Positions 26,700 to 34,519 of a stretch of DNA of 39,976 bases are shown piece after piece. The DNA is from DTKY01 sp037440765. Lineage in GTDB: Bacteria; Acidobacteriota; Terriglobia; Bryobacterales; Bryobacteraceae. Each line of letters opens with the position of its first letter. The first letter of the stretch is position 1. A model generated the notes under the pieces. That model was not told the origin of the DNA, made no database searches, and was given only the letters and a program-made list of their open reading frames with translations. The stretch spans positions 1-39,976 of the forward strand of contig JBBITL010000041.1 of the NCBI GenBank assembly GCA_037440765.1. The letters run 5' to 3'. A program made the position numbers and the translations under genes.

Positions 26700-27489
26700 G
26701 GCGGGTTCTCCGGGCGTAGATCCTGGTTCCCGCGCGCCGCAGCGGCGGCGGGATGAGCGATATCGCCGCCACCAGCAACTTGTAGCGCAGCCCCGGCACC
26801 ACGAAGATCCGCCCGCGATCCAGTTGCCGGAGGCTTTCGGCGACGACGTCCCCGGCCGACATCCACCAGCCCGGCGGGATCACGCTTCGGTCCATGCCGG
26901 CAACGTCGTGAAACTCGGTGTAAGTGAACCCCGGACACAGGGCCTGCACGCGCACGCCCGAGCCGGCGCTCTGAAGCTCCAGCGCCAGCGCTTCGGTGAA
27001 GGTGTTCATCCACGCCTTTGTCGCCGAGTAGCCTGCGCTGCCGGGGGTGGCCACGAAGCCCGCCACCGAACTGACGTTGATGACGCCGCCCCATCCGCGC
27101 GCCACCATGCCGCCGAGCGCGGCCTGCGTCAGGCGCATGGTGGCCAGCACGTGCAGGCGGTGCATCTGCTGCTGGCCCTCCGGGTCGGCTTCCCAGAACC
27201 GGCCGCGGGAGCCGAATCCGGCATTGTTGACCAGCAGTCCGAGATCGCCGGCCGCCGCGATTCTTTCCTCCAGCGCCCTGACATCCTCGTCGCGGGTGAG
27301 ATCGGCGCCGGCTGTTTCCACGGCGATGTTCCAGCCAGCCGCTAGTTCCCCGGCCAGCCGGTCGAGCCTGTCGCGCCGGCGGGCGGCCAGCACCAATCCC
27401 CAGCCGCGCGCAGCAAGTTGTCGCGCGAACTCCGCTCCCAAGCCGCTCGACGCACCCGTTATCAGGGCCGTGCCTCCGGCGCCGGTCAT
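26692..27489 (-). CDS. Short-chain dehydrogenase/reductase
   Basis: This 265-residue classical SDR has the cofactor motif TGASSGLG at 11-18, NNAG at 88-91, and the catalytic Ser (VINVSSVAG, S140 or S141), Y154 and K158 in YSATK. The arginine pair after the second strand (AARRRD) suggests NADP(H). A hydrophobic C-terminal stretch (LLVAAISLIPPPLRR) may touch membranes, as in DltE/YqjQ-like members. The substrate cannot be told. It is followed by thiD with an 8-nt overlap, possibly only for compactness. Confidence 0.92.
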   Translation of the reverse strand: MTGAGGTALITGASSGLGAEFARQLAARGWGLVLAARRRDRLDRLAGELAAGWNIAVETAGADLTRDEDVRALEERIAAAGDLGLLVNNAGFGSRGRFWEADPEGQQQMHRLHVLATMRLTQAALGGMVARGWGGVINVSSVAGFVATPGSAGYSATKAWMNTFTEALALELQSAGSGVRVQALCPGFTYTEFHDVAGMDRSVIPPGWWMSAGDVVAESLRQLDRGRIFVVPGLRYKLLVAAISLIPPPLRRAGTRIYARRTRRV

Positions 27490-27555
27490 CCGCTGCCTCC
27501 GCGTGTAAGGAATCGAACTTCTCTCCCAGTGTAGTCGGTGGGCCTGAGGCGCGGC

Positions 27556-29652
27556 TCACTTCCGGGTGACGGTGATCGATCTCCAGCCGGAGTTGCCGGC
27601 GGCGTCGTGCGCGCGCACTACGACTGTGTTCGTCCCGACCAGCAGCGGAATTTCTCCCGTGTTCCAGGAAGACGTTCCCGCGGCGACGCCGGTCCTGTTG
27701 GAGGACGTTGACCAGGCGACCTGGGTGACCCCGACGTTGTCAGTGGCGGTTCCCTGAATCCGAATGGTGGGGCTTGTCACCAGGACGCTGGTGGCGGCCG
27801 GCGAGGTGATTCTGACTGTGGGCGCAACGGTGTCCGCGGCAGGCGCGCAGGAAACAATGAGCACCCTGTAGGCGGACTCCCCGTGCGCATCTGTCGCCGT
27901 AACGGTGATGCGGTTCTCGCCCGGCTGGAGCGGAACCGGCCCGGTGGACCAGGAGGCGGTCCCGGCGGCCAGGCCGGCGAAACCACGGGAACTGGCCCAC
28001 TCCACGCGCACGATGCCGGAAGCCGGCGAGGCGGTGCCCGTCAGGGCGACGGTGGCCGATTGCGTCGTGTGGCTGCTCCCGGTGGTTGGCGACTGTATGG
28101 TGAGGGCCGGCTTTTCAGCGGCTGCCTGCCGCGTCACCACAAACACGCGGGACGTTCTGGCCGAGGCCGCGTCCGCTGCGGTTATGGTAACGGTGTTGCT
28201 TCCCGGCTGGAGGGGCAGCGATGGGATGCTCCAGGTCCTGCCGCCCTGAGCCACCCCTGCGCCGGCGCGGTCGCTCGTCCAGGCGACGAGCACGTCTCCG
28301 CTGCCGCCGGTCGCGGAACCGGAAACCGCCAGCGTGGCCGCCGCGGTCGTGAGCGGGAAGGCCGGCGGCGCCGTGATCGAGAGGGTCAAAGGCGCCGCAG
28401 CAGGAGGCTGCGGGACGGGCGTTTCTCCGGGGGCGGCGTAGAGCCTCCTGATAGCATTGGAGTCCTCCTGGGTCAGAGCTGTCGCCCGGCGGTAGTAAGG
28501 ATACATGACCGAGCCGGGCAAGTCCGAGTGGCCCAGGCCCAGTGCGTGGCCCACTTCGTGCAGCGACACGGAGAACAAATCCACCGACCTGACCGAGATA
28601 TCCGGACCGATCACCCACTCCTCGTCGTCGTCCAGATGCACGTCGCCGGCGATCGACTCGGGGTTGGGCGGCGAAGGATAGAACGTGTGCGCCAGCACCC
28701 GTCCCGGACCGTCGAAGGGGTAGCCGTCGCCGTGGTCGCCCCGGGCGAACAGGAAGTTCAGCGTGCGCAGGGCCGTGGGTGAGACGGCCTCGTAGAAGCT
28801 CACGCCGGCCACGCGGCTCCACTCGCCGAGCGCCCTCAGCACCTCTTCACGGACGCGGTTCGGCGGCAGCCGGTCCGTCAGTCGCTCAAAGTGGTACCCC
28901 AAGTGCGCGCTGCCGAGGCCCGGTCCGTCCCATCCGTCGCCCACCGTAGCGACGTACTGCCCAACGTAGCCCGCCGCCGTCAGGGCTCCCGGGCAGGCAG
29001 CGACGTGTTCGCCGGCGGCCAGTTCGCCTGAGGCGGGAAATACGTAGGCGACCTCGTCCCATTCAGCCAACAGGGCTGCGTCCTCCTGCCGGCCGTGCAA
29101 CAGCAGGTGATTTGGAAGCAGATCCTGATGATCCACCACCTGGTAGCCGACATCTTCCGCAATCAGCCTGGCGACCTGCGGGTCAACGTCCTGATGAAAC
29201 TCCACCAGCAGATGACCCGGGGCCGCCGCATGGCTCTCGTCCTTAAGCGCATGGCTCAGTTTTTCCTCCGCCCGCAGGCGCTCCGCCCTTACCAGCCCTG
29301 GCCCTTCAGGCCGGACGCCCTCCGGGACCGAGAGAATGAACCCGTTGTCGGGCACGTACTGAATGAACCGGACGCCGTCTGCCGCCAGCCCGGCGATTTC
29401 CGCGGCGGTCACATCCTGGCTGAACTCGGCCAGCACGTGATGCCGGCCCGGGCTCCAGATCCTGTAACGGTCCGGCGCACCTGCCTGCCCCCGGGCGCTG
29501 CCCGTCTCGGACGCCCTTTGCGTTTTCAGCCGCACCGGAGCCTGTGCATGGATCTCGCCATGCAGGAGGGCTCCTAAAAGAAGCGGGGCGCATAGAAGTC
29601 GCACGCTGGTTCTTATCGAAGGCGCCTGAGAGTACAGCGGGACGGCGGGCAC
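27556..29652 (-). CDS. Secreted matrixin-like zinc metalloprotease with Ig-like repeats
   Basis: In this protein of up to 698 residues a signal peptide-like hydrophobic segment (17-37) ends at HAQA. Residues 72-187 form two similar halves and may be a propeptide. The catalytic domain (about 225-408) contains the zinc motif HEVGHALGLGH at 365-375 and the Met-turn SVMYPYY, which define matrixin-type metzincins. Three Ig-like repeats of about 88 residues follow, ending at the C-terminus without an anchor or sorting signal. GTG at 29652 is the longest start. GTG at 29604 (residue 17) would give a tighter signal peptide. It is divergent from the fusion gene at 29678. It probably degrades extracellular protein, but the substrate is unknown. 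Confidence 0.87.
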   Translation of the reverse strand: MPAVPLYSQAPSIRTSVRLLCAPLLLGALLHGEIHAQAPVRLKTQRASETGSARGQAGAPDRYRIWSPGRHHVLAEFSQDVTAAEIAGLAADGVRFIQYVPDNGFILSVPEGVRPEGPGLVRAERLRAEEKLSHALKDESHAAAPGHLLVEFHQDVDPQVARLIAEDVGYQVVDHQDLLPNHLLLHGRQEDAALLAEWDEVAYVFPASGELAAGEHVAACPGALTAAGYVGQYVATVGDGWDGPGLGSAHLGYHFERLTDRLPPNRVREEVLRALGEWSRVAGVSFYEAVSPTALRTLNFLFARGDHGDGYPFDGPGRVLAHTFYPSPPNPESIAGDVHLDDDEEWVIGPDISVRSVDLFSVSLHEVGHALGLGHSDLPGSVMYPYYRRATALTQEDSNAIRRLYAAPGETPVPQPPAAAPLTLSITAPPAFPLTTAAATLAVSGSATGGSGDVLVAWTSDRAGAGVAQGGRTWSIPSLPLQPGSNTVTITAADAASARTSRVFVVTRQAAAEKPALTIQSPTTGSSHTTQSATVALTGTASPASGIVRVEWASSRGFAGLAAGTASWSTGPVPLQPGENRITVTATDAHGESAYRVLIVSCAPAADTVAPTVRITSPAATSVLVTSPTIRIQGTATDNVGVTQVAWSTSSNRTGVAAGTSSWNTGEIPLLVGTNTVVVRAHDAAGNSGWRSITVTRK
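27559..28392 (-). repeat. Three tandem Ig-like repeats in the metalloprotease
   Basis: Residues 421-509, 515-601 and 611-697 each follow the same plan. The order is a leading PxxxxxSP or TAP strand, a xVxxxGxA strand, a VxWxxxRxxxGxAxGxxxW segment, a PLQPGxNxxTVTAxDA-type strand and a closing VxVTR-like strand. They resemble bacterial Ig/glucodextranase-B-like modules, usually spacers or carbohydrate- or surface-binding units. Divergence between copies shows they are old duplications. Confidence 0.75.
29092..29439 (-). repeat. Internal duplication in the metalloprotease propeptide region
   Basis: Residues 72-112 (HVLAEFSQDVTAAEIAGLAA onward, ending near FILSVPEG) and 146-187 (GHLLVEFHQDVDPQVARLIA onward, ending near HLLLHG) align along their length. 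Both share EF-x-QDV near the start and a P-x-N-x-x-x-L near the end. Such roughly 40-residue alpha-beta units are the size of inhibitor-type prodomains. That role is inferred. Confidence 0.6.
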
Positions 29653-29677
29653 TCAGATACTTGGGTCGATTGCCCTT

Positions 29678-32074
29678 ATGTCAAGCCCGTCAGCGCTCCT
29701 AGGCCTGAATTGGACGTTCGCCCTGCTGGGACTCTCGGTGTTTTTCCCCTTGTTCGCCGGGGAGGTGCGCCTCGAGCAGGGTGAGTTGCGGGTGGACGGC
29801 CGCAAGATCCTGGTCCGCGGCGTGGGGTATTCGCCTCAGCCGCTGGGCGCGGGCCTGGCGAGCCCGGTATCTCCGTGCGCCTACGCCAGGGACCTGCCCC
29901 TCATCGCCGCGATGGGGGCGAACACCGTCCACACCTACCGGAAGCTGGAGACCGGCGACGAGGACTTCCGCTCCCTGCTGGAGACCACCGGGCTGTTCTG
30001 GCTGGCCGGCTTTCCGCTGGACGCCTACTACGACCCGACCAGGACGCTGGCCTCCAGGCACGCTGAGATACTGTCCGCCTTCCGGGACTACGCCGGCCGT
30101 TTTCGTGGAGAACGCAAGCTAATAGGGTACGTATTCGGCGAGGGGGTCGCGACCGAGTACTGGAGGAAGTTCGCCGGCCATGTGTCCGAATTCCACGCAC
30201 TTCTGCGAGACGCAGCGCGTTTGCTTGAGGAGATCGAGCCGCAGGACACTCCGCTGCTCGCCACCAGCACGCCCGACCTGGCCCGGCTGCGCGACCGATT
30301 GGAGGGTATCTCCATCTGGATATGGGACGCCGGTCCGAGCATCAACCTGGCTCCGGCCATCAGTGAGATCCTGCGTTCCAGTTCGAAACCCGTCCTGGTC
30401 GGCGGCTTTGTGGCGGATGCTTCGTCCGGAGAGGGGGCTCAGGCTCTGGCCGCGGTGGACCTCGCACGCCACACCTCCGGCGCCACGGCGCTGCTGGGCG
30501 GACTCTATGGCGCGTACCTCGACGACCCGCGCAGTCCTCAGAAGTACGGGCTGTTCCGGGCCGTGGCTTCCGAGCGCGCAGGTCTGGACCATGTGCTGCC
30601 CCGGGCAGCTTTTCACGCCCTGGCGAAGGCCTGGGAAGGCCGCGCCCCGGCCAACTGGCAATCGGCGTCTCCCCCGCGGATTGAGATGGTGTTGCACGCG
30701 GCGACGGGCGAGGACAGGGTGGCCCCTGGAGCACTGGTCCGCGTGACGGGCAGCGAACTGGACCGGGGCGAGTTCGCGGCCAACGGCATCCCATGGCCCC
30801 TGCACCTGGGCCAGACCTGCCTGTGCATAGGAGACAGGCCCGTCCCGCTCGGAATAGTCTCGCCAGGCTCCGCCACCGCGCTGCTCCCCTGGGACATGGA
30901 GACCGGGGATCGCCCGGCGCTCCTGTTCCGTGCCGGCGCGGCCAGCAGCCTGACAGAGGTCAAAATCAGGACCTATGCGCCGGGCATCTTTCCGGCCGCG
31001 ATCGTTCGCGCCGGTTCAGTTTGCAGCGTAACGGCCGGCAACGGAGTGCGTCCCGGCGAGGTGCTGGAAGCCTATGGCACGGGCCTGGGGCCGGGAGCGC
31101 CGTCATGGATGACCCCGGCGATCTCCATCAACGGAGCTGCGGCCGAAGTCCTGTACTCGGGCACCCTGGCGAGCCTGGTCGGCCTCAATCAGGTTAACCT
31201 GCGTGTTCATCCTCAGACCCCGCCTGGGCGAGACTCCATCCTTGAGCTTAGTGTGGGTGACGCCGTAACCCGCTACCCGCTGAGCGTGGCCGGCCCCGAT
31301 GACAGGTTTGGGATCGCCCTGTCCGCCCCTTCTACGGAAATAGTGCTTCAGGCTGGGGGTGCAGGCAAAGTGGTTGCGGTTCAGGTTGATGGCCGCAACG
31401 GGTATTGCGGCCCGGTTTTGCTCTCGGCCGAGGGCCCGGCGGGGCTGGGGTACCGCGCGCCGGTCGGCTTCACGGGGCAGCCGTTGCCGGTCGAGATCCG
31501 GGCGGCGGCTTCGGCCCCGGCCCAGACCGGCACCACGATGACGCTCCACGGCTGGGCGCCGGGGGCCGCAACCGGAACAGCGCCCCTTCGGATCACGGTT
31601 CTGGCCGGGACGGGCGACATCAGCGTGCGGGTTATTTCGGGAGGCTACCTGTCGATGCCGCTGGCGCGGTTCGACTGGAACGGACGGACGCTTTTTTCGG
31701 CCACCGGCGGAGGGGCCGGGCGGGGGATCAACGTGATGGCCGTCGACAGCGCCACAGGCGTGTTCACTTCAGTTCATAACTTCGATACGTGGGGCGACGA
31801 GACCGCCTCCGCGCGGTTGGTGGAGCATATCAGCGGGCTGCCGGCCGGCACGGTGGCGATGTTCGCGGTGGCCGACGACGGCTCGTTGCTGCTCTCGCCA
31901 CAGGCAAGGGCCGCCATAGCCGCGCAGTTTGGCAGCCGCTCTATTCAGGCGTTGGGCTACCAGCAGTCCTGGGCCATGATCTCCCGCAAGGGGGCCGCGG
32001 CGCCTATCGACGAAGGGCTGTCCACCCGGTCGCAGGTGACCCTGGAACGGGCGCTCACCTTCCCCCAGCCGTAG
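29678..32074 (+). CDS. Secreted glycosidase-like / TIGR03437 / ILEI-domain fusion protein
   Basis: This 798-residue protein has a hydrophobic signal at 8-27. Residues 28-320 resemble a clan-A glycoside hydrolase (RVDGRKILVRGVGYSPQPLG, MGANTVHTYR, then beta/alpha segments). The positions expected for the catalytic glutamates read FGEG and VGGFVADA, so activity is doubtful. Residues 348-530 match the two-lobed TIGR03437 domain (APGALVRVTGSEL; APGIF; GEVLEAYGTGLGPG; VGLNQVNLRV). Residues about 645-777 resemble the ILEI/FAM3 domain (GRGINVMAVDSATG, FDTWGDETASARLVEHISGL, TVAMFAVADDG). Probably secreted and carbohydrate-binding. ATG lies 25 nt from the divergent protease start. It ends 19 nt from the convergent aminotransferase gene. 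Confidence 0.8.
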   Translation: MSSPSALLGLNWTFALLGLSVFFPLFAGEVRLEQGELRVDGRKILVRGVGYSPQPLGAGLASPVSPCAYARDLPLIAAMGANTVHTYRKLETGDEDFRSLLETTGLFWLAGFPLDAYYDPTRTLASRHAEILSAFRDYAGRFRGERKLIGYVFGEGVATEYWRKFAGHVSEFHALLRDAARLLEEIEPQDTPLLATSTPDLARLRDRLEGISIWIWDAGPSINLAPAISEILRSSSKPVLVGGFVADASSGEGAQALAAVDLARHTSGATALLGGLYGAYLDDPRSPQKYGLFRAVASERAGLDHVLPRAAFHALAKAWEGRAPANWQSASPPRIEMVLHAATGEDRVAPGALVRVTGSELDRGEFAANGIPWPLHLGQTCLCIGDRPVPLGIVSPGSATALLPWDMETGDRPALLFRAGAASSLTEVKIRTYAPGIFPAAIVRAGSVCSVTAGNGVRPGEVLEAYGTGLGPGAPSWMTPAISINGAAAEVLYSGTLASLVGLNQVNLRVHPQTPPGRDSILELSVGDAVTRYPLSVAGPDDRFGIALSAPSTEIVLQAGGAGKVVAVQVDGRNGYCGPVLLSAEGPAGLGYRAPVGFTGQPLPVEIRAAASAPAQTGTTMTLHGWAPGAATGTAPLRITVLAGTGDISVRVISGGYLSMPLARFDWNGRTLFSATGGGAGRGINVMAVDSATGVFTSVHNFDTWGDETASARLVEHISGLPAGTVAMFAVADDGSLLLSPQARAAIAAQFGSRSIQALGYQQSWAMISRKGAAAPIDEGLSTRSQVTLERALTFPQP

Positions 32075-32093
32075 GCCGGCTGTGCGGGCAAGC

Positions 32094-33236
32094 CTACCCC
32101 ATCACTTTCAGGAAGGCCGTCTTGAAGCGGTTCATTTCGGCGGGCGTGCCGATGGTCACGCGCAGGTGGGTCGGCAGGCTGGGCCAGGTGCGGCCCACCA
32201 GGATTCCCTCGCTCCGCAGCGCCGAGGCGATCTCCCGCCCGGGGCGGCGCACGTCCACCATGAAGTGGTTGGAGACCGAGGGGATGTAGCGGACCTTGTT
32301 CCTGTCCAGAAAGCTGAACACGTCCTGGCGGGTATCGCCGGTGATCTTGCGGCGCTCGGCCACCAGGCCCCTCGTCTTGAGACTGGCCATGGCGCCCACC
32401 ATGCTTGTCACCGGAACCCAGGTGTTCCCGTACTCACGGATTTTGGCCAGAAGGCCGGACCGCGCCAGGGCGGCGCCGGCGCGCAGGCCCGCCATTCCGT
32501 AGAGCTTGGAGAAGGTCCGCAGGACAATGAGGTCCTTGCCGGCCGCCACCAGGTCGGCGCACCCTTTCTCTCCCGTGAAGTGAATGTAGGCTTCGTCCAG
32601 CAGCACGACGGCGCCCGCCGGCTTGTTGGCCAGCAAGAACTCGATGTCGGCGCGCGGGGTGAGCGTGCCGGTGGGGTTGTTGGGGTTGCAGACGTAGATC
32701 AGCCCGGCGCGTGCGTCGGCCCCGGCCATGGCCTTCACGTCGTGTGCCCAGTCCCTGGTGAGCGGCGTCCGGATCACACGCGCCCCAAGGAAGCGCGCGG
32801 CGGCCTCCGGCGCCTCGTAGCCGGGCTCGGCAGTCACCAGCGGACGCTCGGGCGATGTGAATGCCAGCACGGCCCAGTGAAGCGGCATGCTGGAACCCGG
32901 GTAAGCCTGCACGTAGCCCGTCTGCAGGCCCTCCTGCTCCGCCAGCAAGGCCTGAAACTCGCCCGCCAGATGGAACAGGTAGCGCCCGCCGCCGGCGACC
33001 ACGTTCCGCATGGCTTCGACGGCTTCCGGGCACGGCCCGAGAGGGTTCTCATTGGTGTCGATCTTCACCACCCCGGACGGCGGCGCGCTCATGTCCAGTT
33101 CCTGCGCCGCCAGGGTGAATTCGTTGTGGAAAGGCAACGCCGGCCCGGCCGCCAGCATTGCCGCCATCCGGCCCAGGCCGCGCCGCGAAAATCCGCGATC
33201 CGGCAACCGCCGCTGCTGCTCCCCGGGGCGCCCCAT
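32094..33236 (-). CDS. Tat-exported histidinol-phosphate aminotransferase-like PLP enzyme
   Basis: This protein of about 380 residues is a fold-type I class I/II aminotransferase of the HisC branch. It carries KIDTNENPLGPCPEAVEAM, the NPNNPTGT loop, VVLLDEAYIHF, the PLP lysine in TFSKLYGMAGLRAG, and C-terminal NHFMVDVRRPG. Ahead of the fold is a twin-arginine signal, FSRRGLGRMAAML, pointing to export of the folded enzyme. ATG at 33236 has GAGGG 5 nt upstream. Starts at 33248 and 33308 are possible. No his genes lie nearby. Substrate uncertain, probably an aromatic or histidinol-like amine. It is last in the minus-strand run after the phosphatidyltransferase. Confidence 0.88.
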   Translation of the reverse strand: MGRPGEQQRRLPDRGFSRRGLGRMAAMLAAGPALPFHNEFTLAAQELDMSAPPSGVVKIDTNENPLGPCPEAVEAMRNVVAGGGRYLFHLAGEFQALLAEQEGLQTGYVQAYPGSSMPLHWAVLAFTSPERPLVTAEPGYEAPEAAARFLGARVIRTPLTRDWAHDVKAMAGADARAGLIYVCNPNNPTGTLTPRADIEFLLANKPAGAVVLLDEAYIHFTGEKGCADLVAAGKDLIVLRTFSKLYGMAGLRAGAALARSGLLAKIREYGNTWVPVTSMVGAMASLKTRGLVAERRKITGDTRQDVFSFLDRNKVRYIPSVSNHFMVDVRRPGREIASALRSEGILVGRTWPSLPTHLRVTIGTPAEMNRFKTAFLKVMG

Positions 33237-33328
33237 GAGATCCCTCATAACCCAAAGCATACCGCCGGACCGGCGCGTGCGGCTTCGGCCGGGCTGTTTG
33301 AAGTTCACTGAAGCGTGGCGGGGCCGGG

Positions 33329-33985
33329 TCAGCGGGAACGGCTGCTGGCGGCCGCTTCACGGGCCTGGCGGCTTTCGGCCTCCTCAAGCAGCCGGGTCTC
33401 GCGCCAGGTGTGCAGCATGCGCTGGATCACGGTCAGGTTCGAGAGCACGGCGATGACCCACAGCACCTGCGCCATCCGCCCGAAAAGCGCCCCGATGATG
33501 AGCAGCACCAGCCTCTCGGGCCGCTCCATGAAGCCCACCTTGCACAGCGTGATGGTGCACTCGGCGCGGGCCCGCGTGTAGCTCACCATCACCGATCCCG
33601 TCATGACCACCGCGGTGAGCACCACGTAGAAGAAGCGGTCGATGGAAGCGTAGTACACGAGCAGGCCCATCAGCAGGACCAGGTCGGAATAGCGGTCCAG
33701 AACGGAGTCGAAAAAACCGCCGAAACGGGTCACGCGGTTTGTCTCCCGCGCCACCCGGCCATCCACCATGTCGAACAACCCGGCGAATATGATGACCACG
33801 CCGGCGGCCACAAACCGGCCCGACGCGAGCAACGCCGCCGCCACGCCGTTGATCAGCAGGCCGATGAAGGTCAGCACGTTGGGGTGGATTCTGGACAAGG
33901 CGAACGCGCGCACGATCAGCAGCATCACCTTCTCACAGGCCACCCCGATGGCGTGCGTGAGTGTCCGCCGGCCGTGGCTGTTCAT
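33329..33985 (-). CDS. CDP-alcohol phosphatidyltransferase
   Basis: This 218-residue membrane enzyme carries the family signature D-x2-DG-x2-AR-x8-G-x3-D-x3-D, seen as FDMVDGRVARETNR followed by FGGFFDSVLDRYSD. Several transmembrane helices surround it. The later segment CKVGFMERPERLVLLIIGA resembles inositol-phosphate-type (PIP/AIP synthase) members more than PgsA or Pcs, so a phosphoinositol headgroup is a reasonable guess and not proven. It transfers a phosphatidyl group from CDP-diacylglycerol to an alcohol. It lies 7 nt downstream of greA. Confidence 0.9.
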   Translation of the reverse strand: MNSHGRRTLTHAIGVACEKVMLLIVRAFALSRIHPNVLTFIGLLINGVAAALLASGRFVAAGVVIIFAGLFDMVDGRVARETNRVTRFGGFFDSVLDRYSDLVLLMGLLVYYASIDRFFYVVLTAVVMTGSVMVSYTRARAECTITLCKVGFMERPERLVLLIIGALFGRMAQVLWVIAVLSNLTVIQRMLHTWRETRLLEEAESRQAREAAASSRSR

Positions 33986-33992
33986 GGGCCGC

Positions 33993-34463
33993 TCACTCGG
34001 CGAGATCGCGAATCGTGGTCAGCTTCACGATCTCCAGCTCCCGCACGCCGCCGGGAATGCTGACCCGCACCGTGTCGCCCGGGCTCTTGCCGAGAAGCCC
34101 GCGGCCGATGGGGGAACTTGTTGAGATCCGTCCGGCGGCCACGTTGGCGTCCTCGCTGATGACGAGCGTATAGGTCATTTCCTGGTCCTTCTGCAAGTCC
34201 ACCACAACGACCGTCGAGCCGAGGCCGACCTTGTCCGTGGGCAGCTTGGACAGATCCACCATGGAAAGCTCGGCCAGTCGCTTGTTCAAATGGCCGAGGC
34301 GGGCGTTCACGTAACCCTGACGCTCTTTGGCGGCGTGATACTCGGCGTTCTCGCTCAGATCACCGTGAGCCCGCGCCTTGCGGATCTCCCTGGGCAGATC
34401 GTGCCGTAATTCCCGCTCCAGCGCAGCGATCTCTTCCTGGAGTTTCCTCTTGATGTCGTCCAT
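33993..34463 (-). CDS. greA: Transcription elongation factor GreA
   Basis: This 156-residue factor rescues backtracked RNA polymerase by stimulating transcript cleavage. The N-terminal coiled coil (about 1-75) carries the signature ARAHGDLSENAEYHAAKERQ. The C-terminal FKBP-like domain contains GRISTSSPIGRGLLGKSPGD. Length and order are standard. GAGAGGG about 10 nt before the ATG is its ribosome-binding site, and a promoter candidate lies just upstream. Confidence 0.96.
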   Translation of the reverse strand: MDDIKRKLQEEIAALERELRHDLPREIRKARAHGDLSENAEYHAAKERQGYVNARLGHLNKRLAELSMVDLSKLPTDKVGLGSTVVVVDLQKDQEMTYTLVISEDANVAAGRISTSSPIGRGLLGKSPGDTVRVSIPGGVRELEIVKLTTIRDLAE

Positions 34464-34489
34464 CAGGCGGAACCCTCTCCCAGATGCAC

Positions 34490-34518
34490 ATTATAGAGCA
34501 TTGGACGAAGCCATACAG
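34490..34518 (-). promoter_or_regulatory. Candidate greA promoter
   Basis: On the minus strand a perfect TATAAT lies at 34495-34490, about 26 nt before the greA ATG. The hexamer 17 nt upstream (34518-34513, CTGTAT) is a poor -35. The site falls in the short gap after the spermidine-synthase-like gene, so greA could be transcribed independently of the ribosomal operon upstream. Confidence 0.45.
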
Positions 34519-34519
34519 G

